This document shows, piece by piece, positions 1 to 9,697 of a stretch of DNA of 39,479 nt; position 1 is the stretch's first letter; every line of letters begins with the position of its first letter. Made by a program: the position numbers and the translations under genes. Location: positions 1 through 39,479 of the forward strand of contig CAJXRZ010000057.1 in assembly GCA_913060515.1 (NCBI GenBank). Reading direction: 5' to 3'. Under the pieces are notes generated by a model. That model was not told the DNA's origin. It was given only the letters and a program-made list of their open reading frames with translations, and did not search any database. Source of the stretch: an uncultured Pseudomonadota bacterium. Lineage in GTDB: Bacteria > Myxococcota_A > UBA796 > CAJQPC01.

Positions 1-48
1 CGAGATTTCTGCCTGTCTCGTGGGCTCGGAGATGTGTATAAGAGACAG
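1..48 (+). other. Illumina Nextera adapter remnant (not genomic)
   Basis: Bases 15-48 match the Nextera Read 2 transposase adapter, including the mosaic end that finishes AGATGTGTATAAGAGACAG. Bases 7-14 (TTCTGCCT) match the i7 index known as N703, and bases 1-6 (CGAGAT) are the end of the P7 primer. The arrangement P7 end, index, adapter, insert is that of a library molecule read through its end. I conclude that genomic DNA starts at about base 49 and that this contig end was not trimmed. The match is from memory of the adapter sequence. Confidence 0.96.
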
Positions 49-99
49 GGGCTGCTCGCGGCGGGACGAATGCTCTTGGCCTGATCTGGAGGGACCTAA

Positions 100-2292
100 G
101 TGTGGCGGCCGTTGATCCGATGGGGCTTCTTCAAGGAGTGCCGATCGGTGTTTGTTGATGGGTCAGCCAGTCTAGAGATCTTGGTCTTGGCAGTGATTCT
201 GGGGGCCACCAGCTCGATCGGCGTCTTTCATCTGGGCGGCTGGCTGGTTCATGGTCGAAAAGGAAGCTTGGACCCATGGATCGTGCTTTGGGCAACCCTG
301 AGCGGCATGGCCATTGGGCTGCGCTGCGTTCAGATGGGCACCGACGATGTCGATCTGGCCAGAGCGTGCCTGAGGTGGACCTTCTTCGCGATGCTCTTGC
401 TCATCCCGGTGCTCTTCCACATCGGGGTCCTTCTGGCAGAGAGTCGCTCTTGGCCGCGCATTCAGGCCCTCTGTACAGTGGTCTGTGTGGGCTTTGCCCT
501 GCTGGCTCCCACCACGGACGCCTTCGTGATCGGCGACGGCGCCATTCGAACCGGCTTGTTGGGGGGGCTGTACTTGGGCTTTGACGCGGGGCCCCTGGTC
601 CTGCCCATGATCCTAGGCGTCTGGCTGCTCTACCCGGTCATTCTCTACATCCTGGCCACGGGCAAGACCCAAGTCCTCTTCAAGACCGTGACCATCGCCA
701 CCTTTACGGCCTACGCGATGCTGGGCAGTCTGGAGATCCTGGACGGGCTCCAGATCATCAACGCCCCCGGAATTTTTCCTTATGCCTTCTTCGCCCAGTC
801 CTTTGGGTTGAGCGTGCTCGGGGTGATGCAACATGCCTACACCGCCAAGGCGCTGAGCGCGGCCAGTGATGCCTTGCGGGCCCGGAACGAGACCCTCGAT
901 CTGGCCTTGGTTCAGGTGCGCGGGGCCTCCAAGGCGCGAACCCGTTTCTTGGCCAACATGAGCCACGAGCTGCGTACGCCACTCAATGGGGTGCTGGGCA
1001 TGGCCGAGCTCCTCAACAACACAGAGCTGGACCCGATGCAGCGCAGCTATGTCGAGACCCTTCGTAGCAGCGGAAAAGGCCTGCTGGTGCTGATCGGCGA
1101 TGTGTTGGACTTTGCGAAGATCGACGCCGGAGAGATGCACCTGGAGCAGCGGGCCTTCGCCCTCCTGCCCATGATCGAAGGGTGCGTTCGAGCCGTGGCG
1201 CTGCAGGCCCACAACAAGGGCTTGGAGCTGGCGCTGATTCCCGACCCAGGCATGCCACCCTGTGTGGTGGGAGACGAGGCCAGGGTGGGCCAGGTGGTCA
1301 TGAACCTGCTGGGCAACGCGGTGAAGTTCACCGACAGCGGCTCGGTCTCCGTGCGGGTCAACCTGCAGGAGAACCTGATCATTCAGGTCCAGGATACCGG
1401 CATTGGAATCCCCAGAGAACGCCAGGACGCGCTCTTTGAGCCCTTTGTGCAAGCCGACGACTCCACTACGCGGCGCTTTGGTGGAACGGGTCTGGGCTTG
1501 AGCATCACCGCTGAGCTGGTGCGGGCGATGGGCGGCAGCATTCACGTGCACAGCATCCCGGGCAAGGGCTCCGCTTTTCAGATCTGCTTGCCTCTGGCCT
1601 CCGAGGGCAACCCGACCGTCGCCGTGCCTCTCAAGGCCGCCCTGCTGGGCGTCAGTGCGCTGCAGCGAGAGGAGCTCTATTCGCGCCTTCCGGGCATCAG
1701 CATGGAGAGCGCGGAGAGCGCCAAGTTGGTCTTGGGCCGGGTCTCAGAGCTGGAGAAGCTGACCTCGAGCGTGCGGCGGATTGCGTTGATTCCGGTCGCA
1801 GATGAGCTCTCTCGGGAGCGGGCAAAGGCTCTGGGCATGGAGATCCTGACCACCCCCATCGAACAGAAGGCCTTGATCGCCCTCACGCAGGGGGCCGTGG
1901 TGCGTGCGCCCAAGGCCGCTGAGGTGGCGCAGGAGGGACGGGTCTTGGTTGTCGAAGACAACATGGTCAACCAGATGGTACTCAAGCGCATGCTGGAGAC
2001 CCTCGGTTTTGAGGTCGTGCTGGCGGCGCACGGCCAAGAGGCGCTGGAGCGGGTGGAGGGCGCTCAGATGATCATCATGGACTGCCAGATGCCCATCATG
2101 GACGGGTACCAGGCCACGCGACGCCTTCGGGAGCTGGGCTGCACCTTGCCGATATTGGGCCTGAGCGCGAACGCCTTGGTTGGGGATGCGGACCGAGCGC
2201 TGGCTGCGGGCATGGATCGCTACCTGACCAAGCCGGTGGACTTCGCCAAGCTCAAGGTGGCCTTGGACGAGCTGACCCGGGTGGCCGCCTAA
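100..2292 (+). CDS. Membrane-bound hybrid sensor histidine kinase/response regulator
   Basis: A 730-residue hybrid kinase with a GTG start. GGAGGG at 88-93 lies 6 nt before it, which decides the start. Residues about 20-250 form several hydrophobic segments (probably seven membrane helices), followed by a short coiled linker. The HisKA motif MSHELRTP carries His289. The ATPase domain shows an N box (NLLGNAVKF), DTGIGIP and GGTGLGL. A C-terminal receiver has the acidic pair E619/D620, phosphoacceptor Asp661 in MDCQMP, and Lys in TKPV. Such proteins autophosphorylate on His and pass phosphate to their own Asp. No output domain or partner regulator is adjacent, so the target is unknown. It ends tail-to-tail with the next gene, overlapping 4 bp. 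Confidence 0.95.
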   Translation: MWRPLIRWGFFKECRSVFVDGSASLEILVLAVILGATSSIGVFHLGGWLVHGRKGSLDPWIVLWATLSGMAIGLRCVQMGTDDVDLARACLRWTFFAMLLLIPVLFHIGVLLAESRSWPRIQALCTVVCVGFALLAPTTDAFVIGDGAIRTGLLGGLYLGFDAGPLVLPMILGVWLLYPVILYILATGKTQVLFKTVTIATFTAYAMLGSLEILDGLQIINAPGIFPYAFFAQSFGLSVLGVMQHAYTAKALSAASDALRARNETLDLALVQVRGASKARTRFLANMSHELRTPLNGVLGMAELLNNTELDPMQRSYVETLRSSGKGLLVLIGDVLDFAKIDAGEMHLEQRAFALLPMIEGCVRAVALQAHNKGLELALIPDPGMPPCVVGDEARVGQVVMNLLGNAVKFTDSGSVSVRVNLQENLIIQVQDTGIGIPRERQDALFEPFVQADDSTTRRFGGTGLGLSITAELVRAMGGSIHVHSIPGKGSAFQICLPLASEGNPTVAVPLKAALLGVSALQREELYSRLPGISMESAESAKLVLGRVSELEKLTSSVRRIALIPVADELSRERAKALGMEILTTPIEQKALIALTQGAVVRAPKAAEVAQEGRVLVVEDNMVNQMVLKRMLETLGFEVVLAAHGQEALERVEGAQMIIMDCQMPIMDGYQATRRLRELGCTLPILGLSANALVGDADRALAAGMDRYLTKPVDFAKLKVALDELTRVAA

Positions 2293-3290
2293 TGGACCCC
2301 GGGCATCTCGATGACCACCTTGCCGCGGGTCCTGCCGGTCCTGGCGTAGTCCAAGGCCGCGTTGATCTCCTCCAAGGGCCAGGTCCTGTCGATCACCGGC
2401 CGCAGGGTCCCCGCCTCGATCATCGCGTTGGCGTGGTTCAGGATGTGCCCCTCGGGCCCTCGGATCACCGTCGCGGTCTTTACGCCGCGCAGCAGGCCTT
2501 TGAGGTGGAATGAGCCCGTGCGCCAGAGCATCATGAGCACCCCGCCCAAGACACCGTAGCGCTCGGTGAAGCCTGGGATGCCGCTCACGATCGAGGCCAG
2601 CCTGCCGCCGGGTGCCATGACTTGAAAGCTGCGGGCTCGGGCCTCGCCGCCCAAGGCATCGAGCAGGATGTGAACCGGCTCGTCCAGGGCCTCTTCAATG
2701 GAAGTGCTGCGGTAGTCGATGACTTGGTCTGCGCCCAGGTCCCGCACCAGCTGGTGGTTCCTCTGGGAGCAAGTCGTGGCCACCCAGGCGCCGTGGTCTT
2801 TGGCGATCTGAATGGCGAGGGTGCCCACGCCCCCTGAGCCGGCCTGAATCAAGACACGTTGGCCGGGAGAGCGTGTCAAGGCCGGCATGAGGCAAGCCCA
2901 TGCGGTCTGGAAGACCAGGGGCAGACTGGCCGCTTGGGCATGGCTTAGGTCGGGGGGCTTGTGCGCGAGCTGGTCATACGCCACAGCGATGCGCTCGGCG
3001 AAGGTGCCAGGTCGGGTGTGGGTCGGGGAGCCGTAGACTGGGTCTCCCACCTGAAAGCCCTGAACTTGCGGGCCCACCGCCAAGACGGTGCCGCTCAAGT
3101 CCAAGCCAGTGATCCAGGGCAGCTTGAGCCGTACGAAGGCCTGCTGCCCTCCCGCGTGGATCTTGTAGTCGATGGGGTTGATGGAGCTGGCGTGGATCTG
3201 GACGAGCAGGTCCCGGGGGCCCATCACCGGCTCGGGTACATCCTCCAAGACCAATGGCGCGCCATAAGCGTGGAGGCGTGCAGCGCGCAT
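2289..3290 (-). CDS. Zinc-free medium-chain NAD(P)H oxidoreductase, quinone-oxidoreductase type
   Basis: A 333-residue medium-chain dehydrogenase/reductase. It has the N-terminal GroES-like fold ([12 protein letters not shown], then a GLDLSG turn) and a Rossmann half with the dinucleotide loop AGSGGVG at about 150-156. The cysteine pattern of zinc enzymes is absent, and the motifs are those of quinone oxidoreductase (QOR/zeta-crystallin) proteins, which use NADPH to reduce quinones or enones. Its ATG overlaps the upstream gene's stop as TGATG, so the two are probably translationally coupled. The substrate cannot be told from sequence. Confidence 0.9.
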   Translation of the reverse strand: MRAARLHAYGAPLVLEDVPEPVMGPRDLLVQIHASSINPIDYKIHAGGQQAFVRLKLPWITGLDLSGTVLAVGPQVQGFQVGDPVYGSPTHTRPGTFAERIAVAYDQLAHKPPDLSHAQAASLPLVFQTAWACLMPALTRSPGQRVLIQAGSGGVGTLAIQIAKDHGAWVATTCSQRNHQLVRDLGADQVIDYRSTSIEEALDEPVHILLDALGGEARARSFQVMAPGGRLASIVSGIPGFTERYGVLGGVLMMLWRTGSFHLKGLLRGVKTATVIRGPEGHILNHANAMIEAGTLRPVIDRTWPLEEINAALDYARTGRTRGKVVIEMPGVH

Positions 3291-4465
3291 CAGTGGCCCG
3301 CGAAGCGGATCAATGCCTTGGGGTTGTTGGAGATCATCTGCTCAAAGCTGGACTTTTCGAAGTCCCGGATGTCCACCATCGTGCCCTTGCCCTCATTCAG
3401 GATGTGCTTCCAGACCGCGTCTTGGATGCCGTTGGAGTGGGTCTCCAGCAGGCTCTTGGTGATCTCCCAGGTCCCAAAGATCTGCCGACCCACCACGCCG
3501 TGCATGGTCAGGCCGTTCATCACCACTCGGTGGAAGTCCTCGATGTGGGCATCGCCGTTCTTGACGCCAAAGGCCACCACATTGCCGCCGCGACGGGCGA
3601 TGCGGATGGCGTTGTTCAGGGAGCTGTTGAAGCCGGACATCTCCATGGCCACGTCGACGCCGACGCCGTCGGTCAGGTCCATGATCTTGGCGTGAAGGGC
3701 ATCGCTGCTTGCCCACGGGCGCTCGGGATCCGGAGCCCCTGGGTGCAAGACTTCATCGCAACCCAGCTTGCGGGCCAGCTCGGCGTTGTGGGGGTTGACC
3801 TCGACCCCGATGATCTTTCCAGCGCCCAGTCCGCGTGCGATCAGGACCGCGAAGAGGCCGATGGTTCCTGTACCCAGGATCGCCACCGTCTGACCCCGAA
3901 GATCGGCGTGCTGGCAGGCGTGAACGGCGTTGCCGAAGGGCTCTTGAACCGCGGCGACCTCGGGTCGGATGCGGCCCAGATCGGTGGGCCAGAGGGCCTT
4001 GGCTGGGAGCTTGAGGTATTCGGCGAAGCAGCCATCCATGCTGATGCCGATGATCTTGTCCTTTGCGCAGACGTGCAGGTCGCCGACCCGACACTGGTGG
4101 CAGGCCCCGCAGACGATGTGGCTCTCGGTGGAGACCACGTCGCCCACCTTGAGGTTGTACTTCTCGCCGACGCGGGATCCGACCGCGATGATGCGGCCCA
4201 GGAGTTCGTGGCCCACGACGCGCTTGTCCCGGCCCTCTTCGCTCAGACTGTCGTCGATCATGTCGCCGAAGGCCTTGCGCCACCAGATGCCGCGATCGCT
4301 GCCGCAGAAGCCTGCGTACATGACCTGGATGACCACCTTGGAGCGGTCCGCGCCATCGGAGCTCTCATCGAGCTCTGGGACAGGGATGCGCTCTCGGACC
4401 AGCCCAGTGCTGGACTCCCATTTCTCGCGGCTGCGGTCGAAGGTAAGGGCCAACATGTCGGACAT
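3290..4465 (-). CDS. Zinc-dependent alcohol/threonine-type dehydrogenase
   Basis: A 391-residue zinc medium-chain dehydrogenase. Catalytic-zinc candidates are Cys54 (AGFCGSD), His86-Glu87 (GHE) and Glu175. The structural-zinc lobe has Cys119, 122, 125 and 133. EPFGNAVH (175-182) resembles the corresponding stretch of L-threonine 3-dehydrogenase. The NAD loop is GTGTIG (198-203). The protein is longer than Tdh (about 340), with an extended N-terminus, so I give no symbol. GGAG lies 5 nt before the ATG. It is the first gene of a two-gene minus-strand operon with the quinone-oxidoreductase-like gene. Known relatives oxidise secondary alcohols or polyols; the substrate here is unknown. Confidence 0.9.
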   Translation of the reverse strand: MSDMLALTFDRSREKWESSTGLVRERIPVPELDESSDGADRSKVVIQVMYAGFCGSDRGIWWRKAFGDMIDDSLSEEGRDKRVVGHELLGRIIAVGSRVGEKYNLKVGDVVSTESHIVCGACHQCRVGDLHVCAKDKIIGISMDGCFAEYLKLPAKALWPTDLGRIRPEVAAVQEPFGNAVHACQHADLRGQTVAILGTGTIGLFAVLIARGLGAGKIIGVEVNPHNAELARKLGCDEVLHPGAPDPERPWASSDALHAKIMDLTDGVGVDVAMEMSGFNSSLNNAIRIARRGGNVVAFGVKNGDAHIEDFHRVVMNGLTMHGVVGRQIFGTWEITKSLLETHSNGIQDAVWKHILNEGKGTMVDIRDFEKSSFEQMISNNPKALIRFAGH

Positions 4466-4576
4466 CGGGGCTCCAAGTCTTTGGCGAACCTAACCACAGT
4501 TTGGGTGTTGAGAGTCGGCAGATCAATGCTCGGAATTCGCTCAGGTTGGGTGCCGTCCTGTCCGTCTAGTGGGGAG

Positions 4577-6796
4577 ATGCCTTGCGCCACCCCCAACTTG
4601 AGTGTTCGCTACGCCCTCTCCCTTGCGGACAAGGCGTGGGGTGGAGACACCGGAGTTCGGGAGGAGTTGGAGAAGCACGCCCGCGCCTTGGAGCATGGGC
4701 CACACATGGCTGCCTTTGCACGTTGTTGTCTGGGGCTCGCGCAGCTGGCGTCCATCGAGAACGACAGCCGCAGCGCGGGCGCCTGTTTGGATCGCGCTCT
4801 CTCGGTCGTGAGCTTTGAGGCCTGTCCCGATGAGTGGCTCAAGCTGCTCAACTTCAGGGGCTACCATTTCTTGGTTGAGGGCCTGCTGGTAGAAGCGCTT
4901 GAACCGCTGCTTTCGGTCGTGAGGAGGGCCCCAAGCGTAGCGGGTGCGGAAGGGGAGGCCGCGCAGGCCTATGGGAACTTGGGCGCCGTGCTCTCCATGC
5001 TCGGAGACGTGGAAGGCTGCATCGAGATGTTGGAGCAAGGCTACGACTGCGCGCAGCGCTTGGGCATCGTCTCGCAGACCGTCCAGGTGGCCGCGGCTCT
5101 GGTTCTCGAAGAGGTCTACCGGGAGGGCAGGGCCAACGCGGAGAAGGCCTTGGAACTTGCCGAAGTCGACTTCTTGGAGGCCTGTACCCAACCCCCGCGC
5201 ACTCAGCGCCGCATGCGGGCCTGTTTGCTACGTGCCCGAGTCGCGGTCCAGGCGACCTGGGGTGCGCCCGAGGAGGGCTTGTCTACTGCGCGTGAAGCGC
5301 TGCTTGGCTTGCAGGAATGGAATGACCCGGAAGAGCTCTGCGCCTGCGTTGAGTTCGAGGTCTTGGCGCTCTGGAGGCTCGGGCGCCTCGAGGCCGCTTG
5401 GTTGGCTGTGGGCCGTGGACTCGCCCTCGCCCAACAGGTGCCAGGAGGCCGTCTGCTCACCCGCATTGGGGTGATCGGGACGGACGTGGCCGAGGCCCGC
5501 GGCGATCTGCACGGCATGCGCGCGATCTTTAAGGTGCTCTCTCAGGCGCAGACCGGCTCAGGGTGGTCCTCCGTTGGCGGCATGTTCCGGCGGGTCATTG
5601 AGCGCAACGTCGCTGAGATCGAGATTCGAGACACGGACATGAGCAACACGGTGAAGGCTCTGAGGCGCAGCAATGAGGAGCTCGCTGAGGCCCGAGACGT
5701 GGCCGAGCGCGTGGTGGTCCAGCGTCAGCAGTTCCTGGCCCACATGAGCCACGAGCTGCGCACCCCACTTCATGGCGTGATGGGGACCGCCGAGCTGCTC
5801 CAGGGCACGCCGCTGAGCACAGAGCAGGAGGAGCTGGTTGGCATCGTTCAGCGCTCGGCCGAGCTGACGCTGGCGGTCGTTGACGACATCCTCGATCTGG
5901 GCAAGCTCGAGGCCAAGGGTTTGACCTTGGAGTCCGAGGTCTTTCTGCTGCAGCGCCCCCTCAACGATGTGCTCTCAGCGCTGCGTGGGCGTGCAGAGGG
6001 CACGCGCCTGGAGTTGGAGGTCAGTCCAGCGCTACCAGAGGCAGTGCGCGGCGACTCTCGCCGTCTCCAGCAGGTGCTCTTGAATCTGGTGGGCAACGCC
6101 CTCAAGTTCACCCGGCGCGGCCAAGTTCGGGTCTCGCTGAGCGTCGGCGCGGGCGACCGGGTACGCTTTGAGGTTCAGGACGACGGGCTGGGCATTCCAA
6201 GCGAGCGGCTGGTGGATCTCTTCGATCCCTATGTGCAAGCCAAGCAGGTGCGCGGTGTGGGCGGCACTGGGCTGGGACTGGCCATCTGCAAGGGCATCGT
6301 TCAGGGCTATGGCGGAGAGATCGGCGTGGTGTCAGAGCTCGGAGTGGGGTCGACCTTCTGGTTCGAGGTCCCACTGCCTGCAGCGCAGATGGAAGGGCAG
6401 CTCTCCAGCGACTCGGAGGCGCTGCTGGAAGGCCTCTGTGTGCTGGTGGCCGAAGACAACCCAGTGAACCGCATGCTTATGGAGCGTCAGCTCCAGGTCT
6501 TGGGCGCCCGGGTTCTGCTGGCTGAGGATGGCAACGAGGCGGTCACGCGGGCCATGGCGCATCGCCCAGACTTGGTGCTCATGGACATGCACATGCCGGG
6601 AATGGATGGCCTGGAGGCCACCCGAAGCCTGAGACGGTCGGGCTTCTTTGGGCCTATTGTCGCGCTCACGGCCTCTGTGATGGAGGATGACCGCGGCGCT
6701 TGTCTGGCCTCGGGAATGGACGGCTTTCTGACCAAGCCCCTGAGCAGTGAGCGGCTCCTGAAGACGGCGGAGGCTCTGCTGCGCAAAGTGGCCTAG
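4577..6796 (+). CDS. Cytoplasmic hybrid histidine kinase with TPR-like sensor region
   Basis: About 739 residues from the ATG at 4577. The frame is open far upstream, but that part lies opposite the dehydrogenase gene and is rejected. Residues about 10-330 are helical, leucine- and alanine-rich pairs resembling tetratricopeptide repeats, with no membrane segment. A coiled linker follows. HisKA has MSHELRTP with His392, the ATPase domain has NLVGNALKF, DDGLGIP and GGTGLGLAI, and the C-terminal receiver has VAEDN and Asp670 in MDMHMP. A cytoplasmic TPR input suggests it senses a protein partner rather than a periplasmic ligand. The start is uncertain: GGGGAG directly abuts ATG 4577, and ATG 4526 is also in frame. 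Confidence 0.92.
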   Translation: MPCATPNLSVRYALSLADKAWGGDTGVREELEKHARALEHGPHMAAFARCCLGLAQLASIENDSRSAGACLDRALSVVSFEACPDEWLKLLNFRGYHFLVEGLLVEALEPLLSVVRRAPSVAGAEGEAAQAYGNLGAVLSMLGDVEGCIEMLEQGYDCAQRLGIVSQTVQVAAALVLEEVYREGRANAEKALELAEVDFLEACTQPPRTQRRMRACLLRARVAVQATWGAPEEGLSTAREALLGLQEWNDPEELCACVEFEVLALWRLGRLEAAWLAVGRGLALAQQVPGGRLLTRIGVIGTDVAEARGDLHGMRAIFKVLSQAQTGSGWSSVGGMFRRVIERNVAEIEIRDTDMSNTVKALRRSNEELAEARDVAERVVVQRQQFLAHMSHELRTPLHGVMGTAELLQGTPLSTEQEELVGIVQRSAELTLAVVDDILDLGKLEAKGLTLESEVFLLQRPLNDVLSALRGRAEGTRLELEVSPALPEAVRGDSRRLQQVLLNLVGNALKFTRRGQVRVSLSVGAGDRVRFEVQDDGLGIPSERLVDLFDPYVQAKQVRGVGGTGLGLAICKGIVQGYGGEIGVVSELGVGSTFWFEVPLPAAQMEGQLSSDSEALLEGLCVLVAEDNPVNRMLMERQLQVLGARVLLAEDGNEAVTRAMAHRPDLVLMDMHMPGMDGLEATRSLRRSGFFGPIVALTASVMEDDRGACLASGMDGFLTKPLSSERLLKTAEALLRKVA

Positions 6797-6800
6797 CCCC

Positions 6801-6817
6801 CTCCCCTCAACAGGGAG
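6801..6817. terminator. Short hairpin between convergent genes
   Basis: CTCCC (6801-6805) can pair with GGGAG (6813-6817) across a 7-nt loop, just after the hybrid kinase stop. The stem is short and no T-run follows, so this is only a weak terminator candidate. Confidence 0.25.
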
Positions 6818-6834
6818 AAGGCTCGGCCACCGCG

Positions 6835-6885
6835 ATGGGTTCAAGCGCTATGGGTTCAAGCGCTATGGGTTCAAGCGCGATGGGT
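6835..6885. repeat. 15-bp tandem repeat, 3.4 copies
   Basis: The unit ATGGGTTCAAGCGCT starts at 6835, 6850 and 6865 (last base changed in the third copy), with a partial fourth copy at 6880-6885. It fills the gap between two convergent stop codons and abuts the stop codon of the minus-strand lipoprotein. It reads as Met-Gly-Ser-Ser-Ala on the plus strand, but nothing suggests that it is translated. Such an array may vary in copy number between strains. Confidence 0.9.
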
Positions 6886-8418
6886 CTAGTAGAGATCCAG
6901 GCTGTAGAAGCCCCTGTAGGAGCCGGAGCCCACGTAGAGCTTGCCGGTTGCGGAGACCACACAGCTGCCGTTGTTGCCGTGGCTGGCGGGCAGCTCGGGG
7001 ATCTCGGCCCAGGTGTCCGTGCCGACGGTGTACTGCCACATGCTGGTGCCAGAGGAGCCGCCAGCCGCGTAGAGGTGACCGCTGCCGTCCGTGCAGAAGA
7101 TGTCGTTGAGGGAGCTCTCCGGGATGGAGGTCAGAGTGGTCTCGGCGAAGGTGTCTACGTTGACCGCGTACAAGTTTGCTTCGCTGTAGCCTCCGATCAG
7201 CAGCGTGCGGCTGGACTTGTCGTAGGACAGCCGGGTCTCGTAGAGGTAGCCCAGGCCGGTTGTCGTCTGCACCGCCACGCCTGTGACAGTGTCGTAGGCC
7301 ATCAACACGCCGGTGTCGGAGAGGCCGTACACCACGCCGTCCTCGTCCACCGCAGTCATGGTGTAGGTGTCGGTGGGCAGCTCGCTCACGACGGTGGCCC
7401 AGGTGTCGGTGGCCGGCTCGTAGGACCAGAGGGTCCCGTTGCGGTAGCCGTAGAACAGGTCGTCTACAGGTGCCATCTGGAACCAGACTCGGCTGCCGTC
7501 GACGGGGCTCGCGGCGGTCAAGGAAGTCCAGGTGTCGGTGCCGATGTCGTAGGCCTCGCCAACGGAGTCATAGAAGTTGTAGAGCATGGGCTCGGCGTTG
7601 GCCAAGTGGGCGCTCTGCAAGCTGTACAGGTTCTGGGTTGGGCTGGCCAGGGTGGTCCACTCCGTCGCCGTGGTGCCATCAAAGTCGCCCCAGCAGTTGT
7701 CGGTCAAGGCCGCGTTGTTGTCATCGCAGTCCTGGTCGTTCTCGCTGGTGTTTGGGGTGCCGATGCACTCGAGCAGGGGAACATCCGGGTTTCCGAAGCC
7801 GTCGGCATCGGCGTCCTCGAAGAGGTTCGCTTTGTCTACAGCGTCGGTGTCGGTCACCGAGTCGCAGTTGTCGTCCAGGCCATTGCAGATCTCGTCCATC
7901 TCTGGGTTGATCAGGGCGTTGGTGTCGTCGCAGTCGCCGGGACGGGGTGCGTGTCCAGCTGGCAGCGCACAAGCCATCACCTCGATGGCCGAGTCTCCGA
8001 AGGTGTCTGCGTCCACGTCCGCGTAGAAGGCTGTGGCGTCGCTGGCGCCTTCGTCGATGGTGCCCTCGCAGTCGTTGTCCAGACCGTCACAGATCTCCGA
8101 TCCGCCTGGAAAGGCCTGGTCGCTGCTGTCGTCACAGTCGGTGTTGTCGGCCGTGTAGCCGCTGGGGGCCTCGCAGGCGTCGACTTGGTCTGCTGCGTCG
8201 CCAAAGCCGTCTGCGTCTGCGTCTGCAAAGAAGCTCAGAGCGTCGCTGGCCTCCTCGTCCACGCTGTCATCACAGTCGTTGTCGATGCCGTCGCAGAGCT
8301 CGTCGGCATCTGGGTTGATCGACGCATCCGAGTCGTCGCAGTCGACGAGATCGTCGAAGCCATCCTCGTCCAGGTCTGGGGCGTTGCAAGCAAAAGCAAG
8401 GGTAAGAAGCAGCAGCAT
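6886..8418 (-). CDS. Lipoprotein with MopE-type metal-binding repeats and a kelch-like propeller
   Basis: A 510-residue exported protein. The open frame reaches a TTG at 8430, but ATG 8418 has GGA about 8 nt upstream and begins the hydrophobic stretch, so I start there. Cys11 follows LAFA, a near-lipobox. Residues about 15-225 hold three to four repeats of the form DCDD...CDGxDNDCxG, the putative metal-binding MopE motif common in Myxococcota. The rest has repeated segments such as YDIGTDTWTSL, YEPATDTWATV and YTVGTDTWAEI, which are kelch-like blades and suggest a beta-propeller. I infer a surface or periplasmic calcium- or metal-stabilised protein of unknown ligand. It is divergent from the sulfatase-like gene, 55 bp apart. 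Confidence 0.85.
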   Translation of the reverse strand: MLLLLTLAFACNAPDLDEDGFDDLVDCDDSDASINPDADELCDGIDNDCDDSVDEEASDALSFFADADADGFGDAADQVDACEAPSGYTADNTDCDDSSDQAFPGGSEICDGLDNDCEGTIDEGASDATAFYADVDADTFGDSAIEVMACALPAGHAPRPGDCDDTNALINPEMDEICNGLDDNCDSVTDTDAVDKANLFEDADADGFGNPDVPLLECIGTPNTSENDQDCDDNNAALTDNCWGDFDGTTATEWTTLASPTQNLYSLQSAHLANAEPMLYNFYDSVGEAYDIGTDTWTSLTAASPVDGSRVWFQMAPVDDLFYGYRNGTLWSYEPATDTWATVVSELPTDTYTMTAVDEDGVVYGLSDTGVLMAYDTVTGVAVQTTTGLGYLYETRLSYDKSSRTLLIGGYSEANLYAVNVDTFAETTLTSIPESSLNDIFCTDGSGHLYAAGGSSGTSMWQYTVGTDTWAEIPELPASHGNNGSCVVSATGKLYVGSGSYRGFYSLDLY

Positions 8419-8443
8419 TTGGTGTTCCAATTTGAGTGGGACC

Positions 8444-8464
8444 GGGGGTTAGCATGGGGGTTAG
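8444..8464. repeat. Direct repeat GGGGGTTAG in the divergent promoter gap
   Basis: GGGGGTTAG occurs at 8444-8452 and 8456-8464, 12 bp apart, inside the 55-bp gap between two divergent lipoprotein genes. A small inverted repeat (TTGG, 4 nt, CCAA) lies at 8419-8430. These could be regulator sites, but this is inference from position only. Confidence 0.5.
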
Positions 8465-8473
8465 TCCGTACCC

Positions 8474-9697
8474 ATGTTTTTCATGCTGACGGCCTGTTTT
8501 GGATCAGTTCAGGAGCCTGAGCCGGCCCTGGAGACGACTTCGCGGGCTGAACCAGCCAAGAATCTCATCCTGATTGTCCTGGACACCACCCGCGAGGACA
8601 TGCTGCTGCAGGCCGCCACGCCCACCATCGATGCGCTCGCGGATCAGGGGCAGAGAGTGGAGCGGGCTTGGAGTGGGGGCACCTGGACGGTTCCTGGGGT
8701 CAGCTCGATGATGCTGGGCACTCCAGTTCGAGCCCATGGTTGGGACCTGGGGAGCGGGCGCTTGGGGCGCTACCCGCCGCTGCCGAGCGAGCCCATGTTG
8801 GCTGAAGTGCTGCAGGCGGAGGGCTTTGCGACCATCGGACTGCACACCAACCCCTACCTGGCAGAAGAGCTGGGTTTCGACCGTGGCTTTGATGTCTGGC
8901 GTCGGGTCTCCGATGCGATCATGGCGCGGGAGTTGGAGAAGGAGCTGGCCACCCACTGGAAGGCGGATGGCCGGAACTTTGTGTACTTGCACTACATCGG
9001 GCCGCACAGCCCAGTGGGCCCCTCCGAGGCGCAGATTCTGGCCCTTGGATTGGAGCCGTCCTGGTACGAAGGGCGCGGCGGAATGGAGATCGGTGTGGCC
9101 AAGCGAGGACGCCTACCTGGCGCCCGGGAGGCCTATGCGCAGGGCTACCTGGGGGTGCTCGCGGACACGGACGCCCGGCTGGCTGAAGCCTTGGCGCTGC
9201 TGGAGCCCTACATGGCGGACTCGGTGGTCATCTTGACCAGTGACCATGGGGAGATGCTGGGTGAGCAGGGTGTGGTCGGCCACGGGACCTGGGTGCATGA
9301 GCCGCTGACCTGGGTGCCCTATGTGGCGGTGGGCTTGGGGCGCTCCTTGCCGCAGAGTTTGAGCACCACGGCGACCCCGGCGCTGGCCTGTGAGGCCCTG
9401 GGCGTTGCCCATGAATGGCCCGTGCAGCTCGAGGACGTGGTGACCAGTCAACGAGAGGGTCACTTTGCGCTGCTCCTGGGGCAGGAAAAGGGCGTCTGGG
9501 AACCCGGAGAGCCGGCTTACGCCGTCTCCTTGCAGAAGGGCGGTCTTGGGGGAGTGCATCAGCCACCCAGTGCGGAGATGCTGGAGGCCAAAGCAGCCTT
9601 TGAGAAGAAGTTTCCTGCGGCCGCGCTTCCCTTGGGATTGGTGGAGCTTCCCGTTGAGACCCAGGAGCAGCTCAAGGTCCTGGGCTACACCGAGTAG
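8474..9697 (+). CDS. Sulfatase-like (alkaline phosphatase superfamily) lipoprotein
   Basis: A 407-residue hydrolase-fold protein. VLDTTRED (residues 36-42) and TSDHGEMLGE (around Asp257-His258) are metal-site motifs of the sulfatase family (PF00884). GTWTVPGVSS places Thr72 where true sulfatases have the Cys or Ser that becomes formylglycine, so ordinary sulfatase activity is doubtful. Thr nucleophiles occur in other superfamily members such as LtaS and EptA. The C-terminus LKVLGYTE is typical of the group. The predicted start MFFMLTAC gives a lipobox Cys at position 8. An in-frame TAG at 8462 means the signal cannot be longer. No clear ribosome site is near. It overlaps the next gene tail-to-tail by 13 bp. 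Confidence 0.85.
   Translation: MFFMLTACFGSVQEPEPALETTSRAEPAKNLILIVLDTTREDMLLQAATPTIDALADQGQRVERAWSGGTWTVPGVSSMMLGTPVRAHGWDLGSGRLGRYPPLPSEPMLAEVLQAEGFATIGLHTNPYLAEELGFDRGFDVWRRVSDAIMARELEKELATHWKADGRNFVYLHYIGPHSPVGPSEAQILALGLEPSWYEGRGGMEIGVAKRGRLPGAREAYAQGYLGVLADTDARLAEALALLEPYMADSVVILTSDHGEMLGEQGVVGHGTWVHEPLTWVPYVAVGLGRSLPQSLSTTATPALACEALGVAHEWPVQLEDVVTSQREGHFALLLGQEKGVWEPGEPAYAVSLQKGGLGGVHQPPSAEMLEAKAAFEKKFPAAALPLGLVELPVETQEQLKVLGYTE

Noticed and set aside
1-48. Promoter or regulatory element at the window start
   Set aside because: The bases are adapter, not genomic.
3254-4576. N-terminal extension of the kinase frame over 440 codons upstream
   Set aside because: It runs antisense to the zinc dehydrogenase gene, which has clear family motifs. 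Kinase-protein-like sequence begins only after 4577.
6835-8520. 561-codon plus-strand frame starting with Met-Gly-Ser-Ser-Ala repeats
   Set aside because: It is opposite the MopE-repeat lipoprotein, has Val/Gly-rich low-complexity translation and starts in a tandem repeat.
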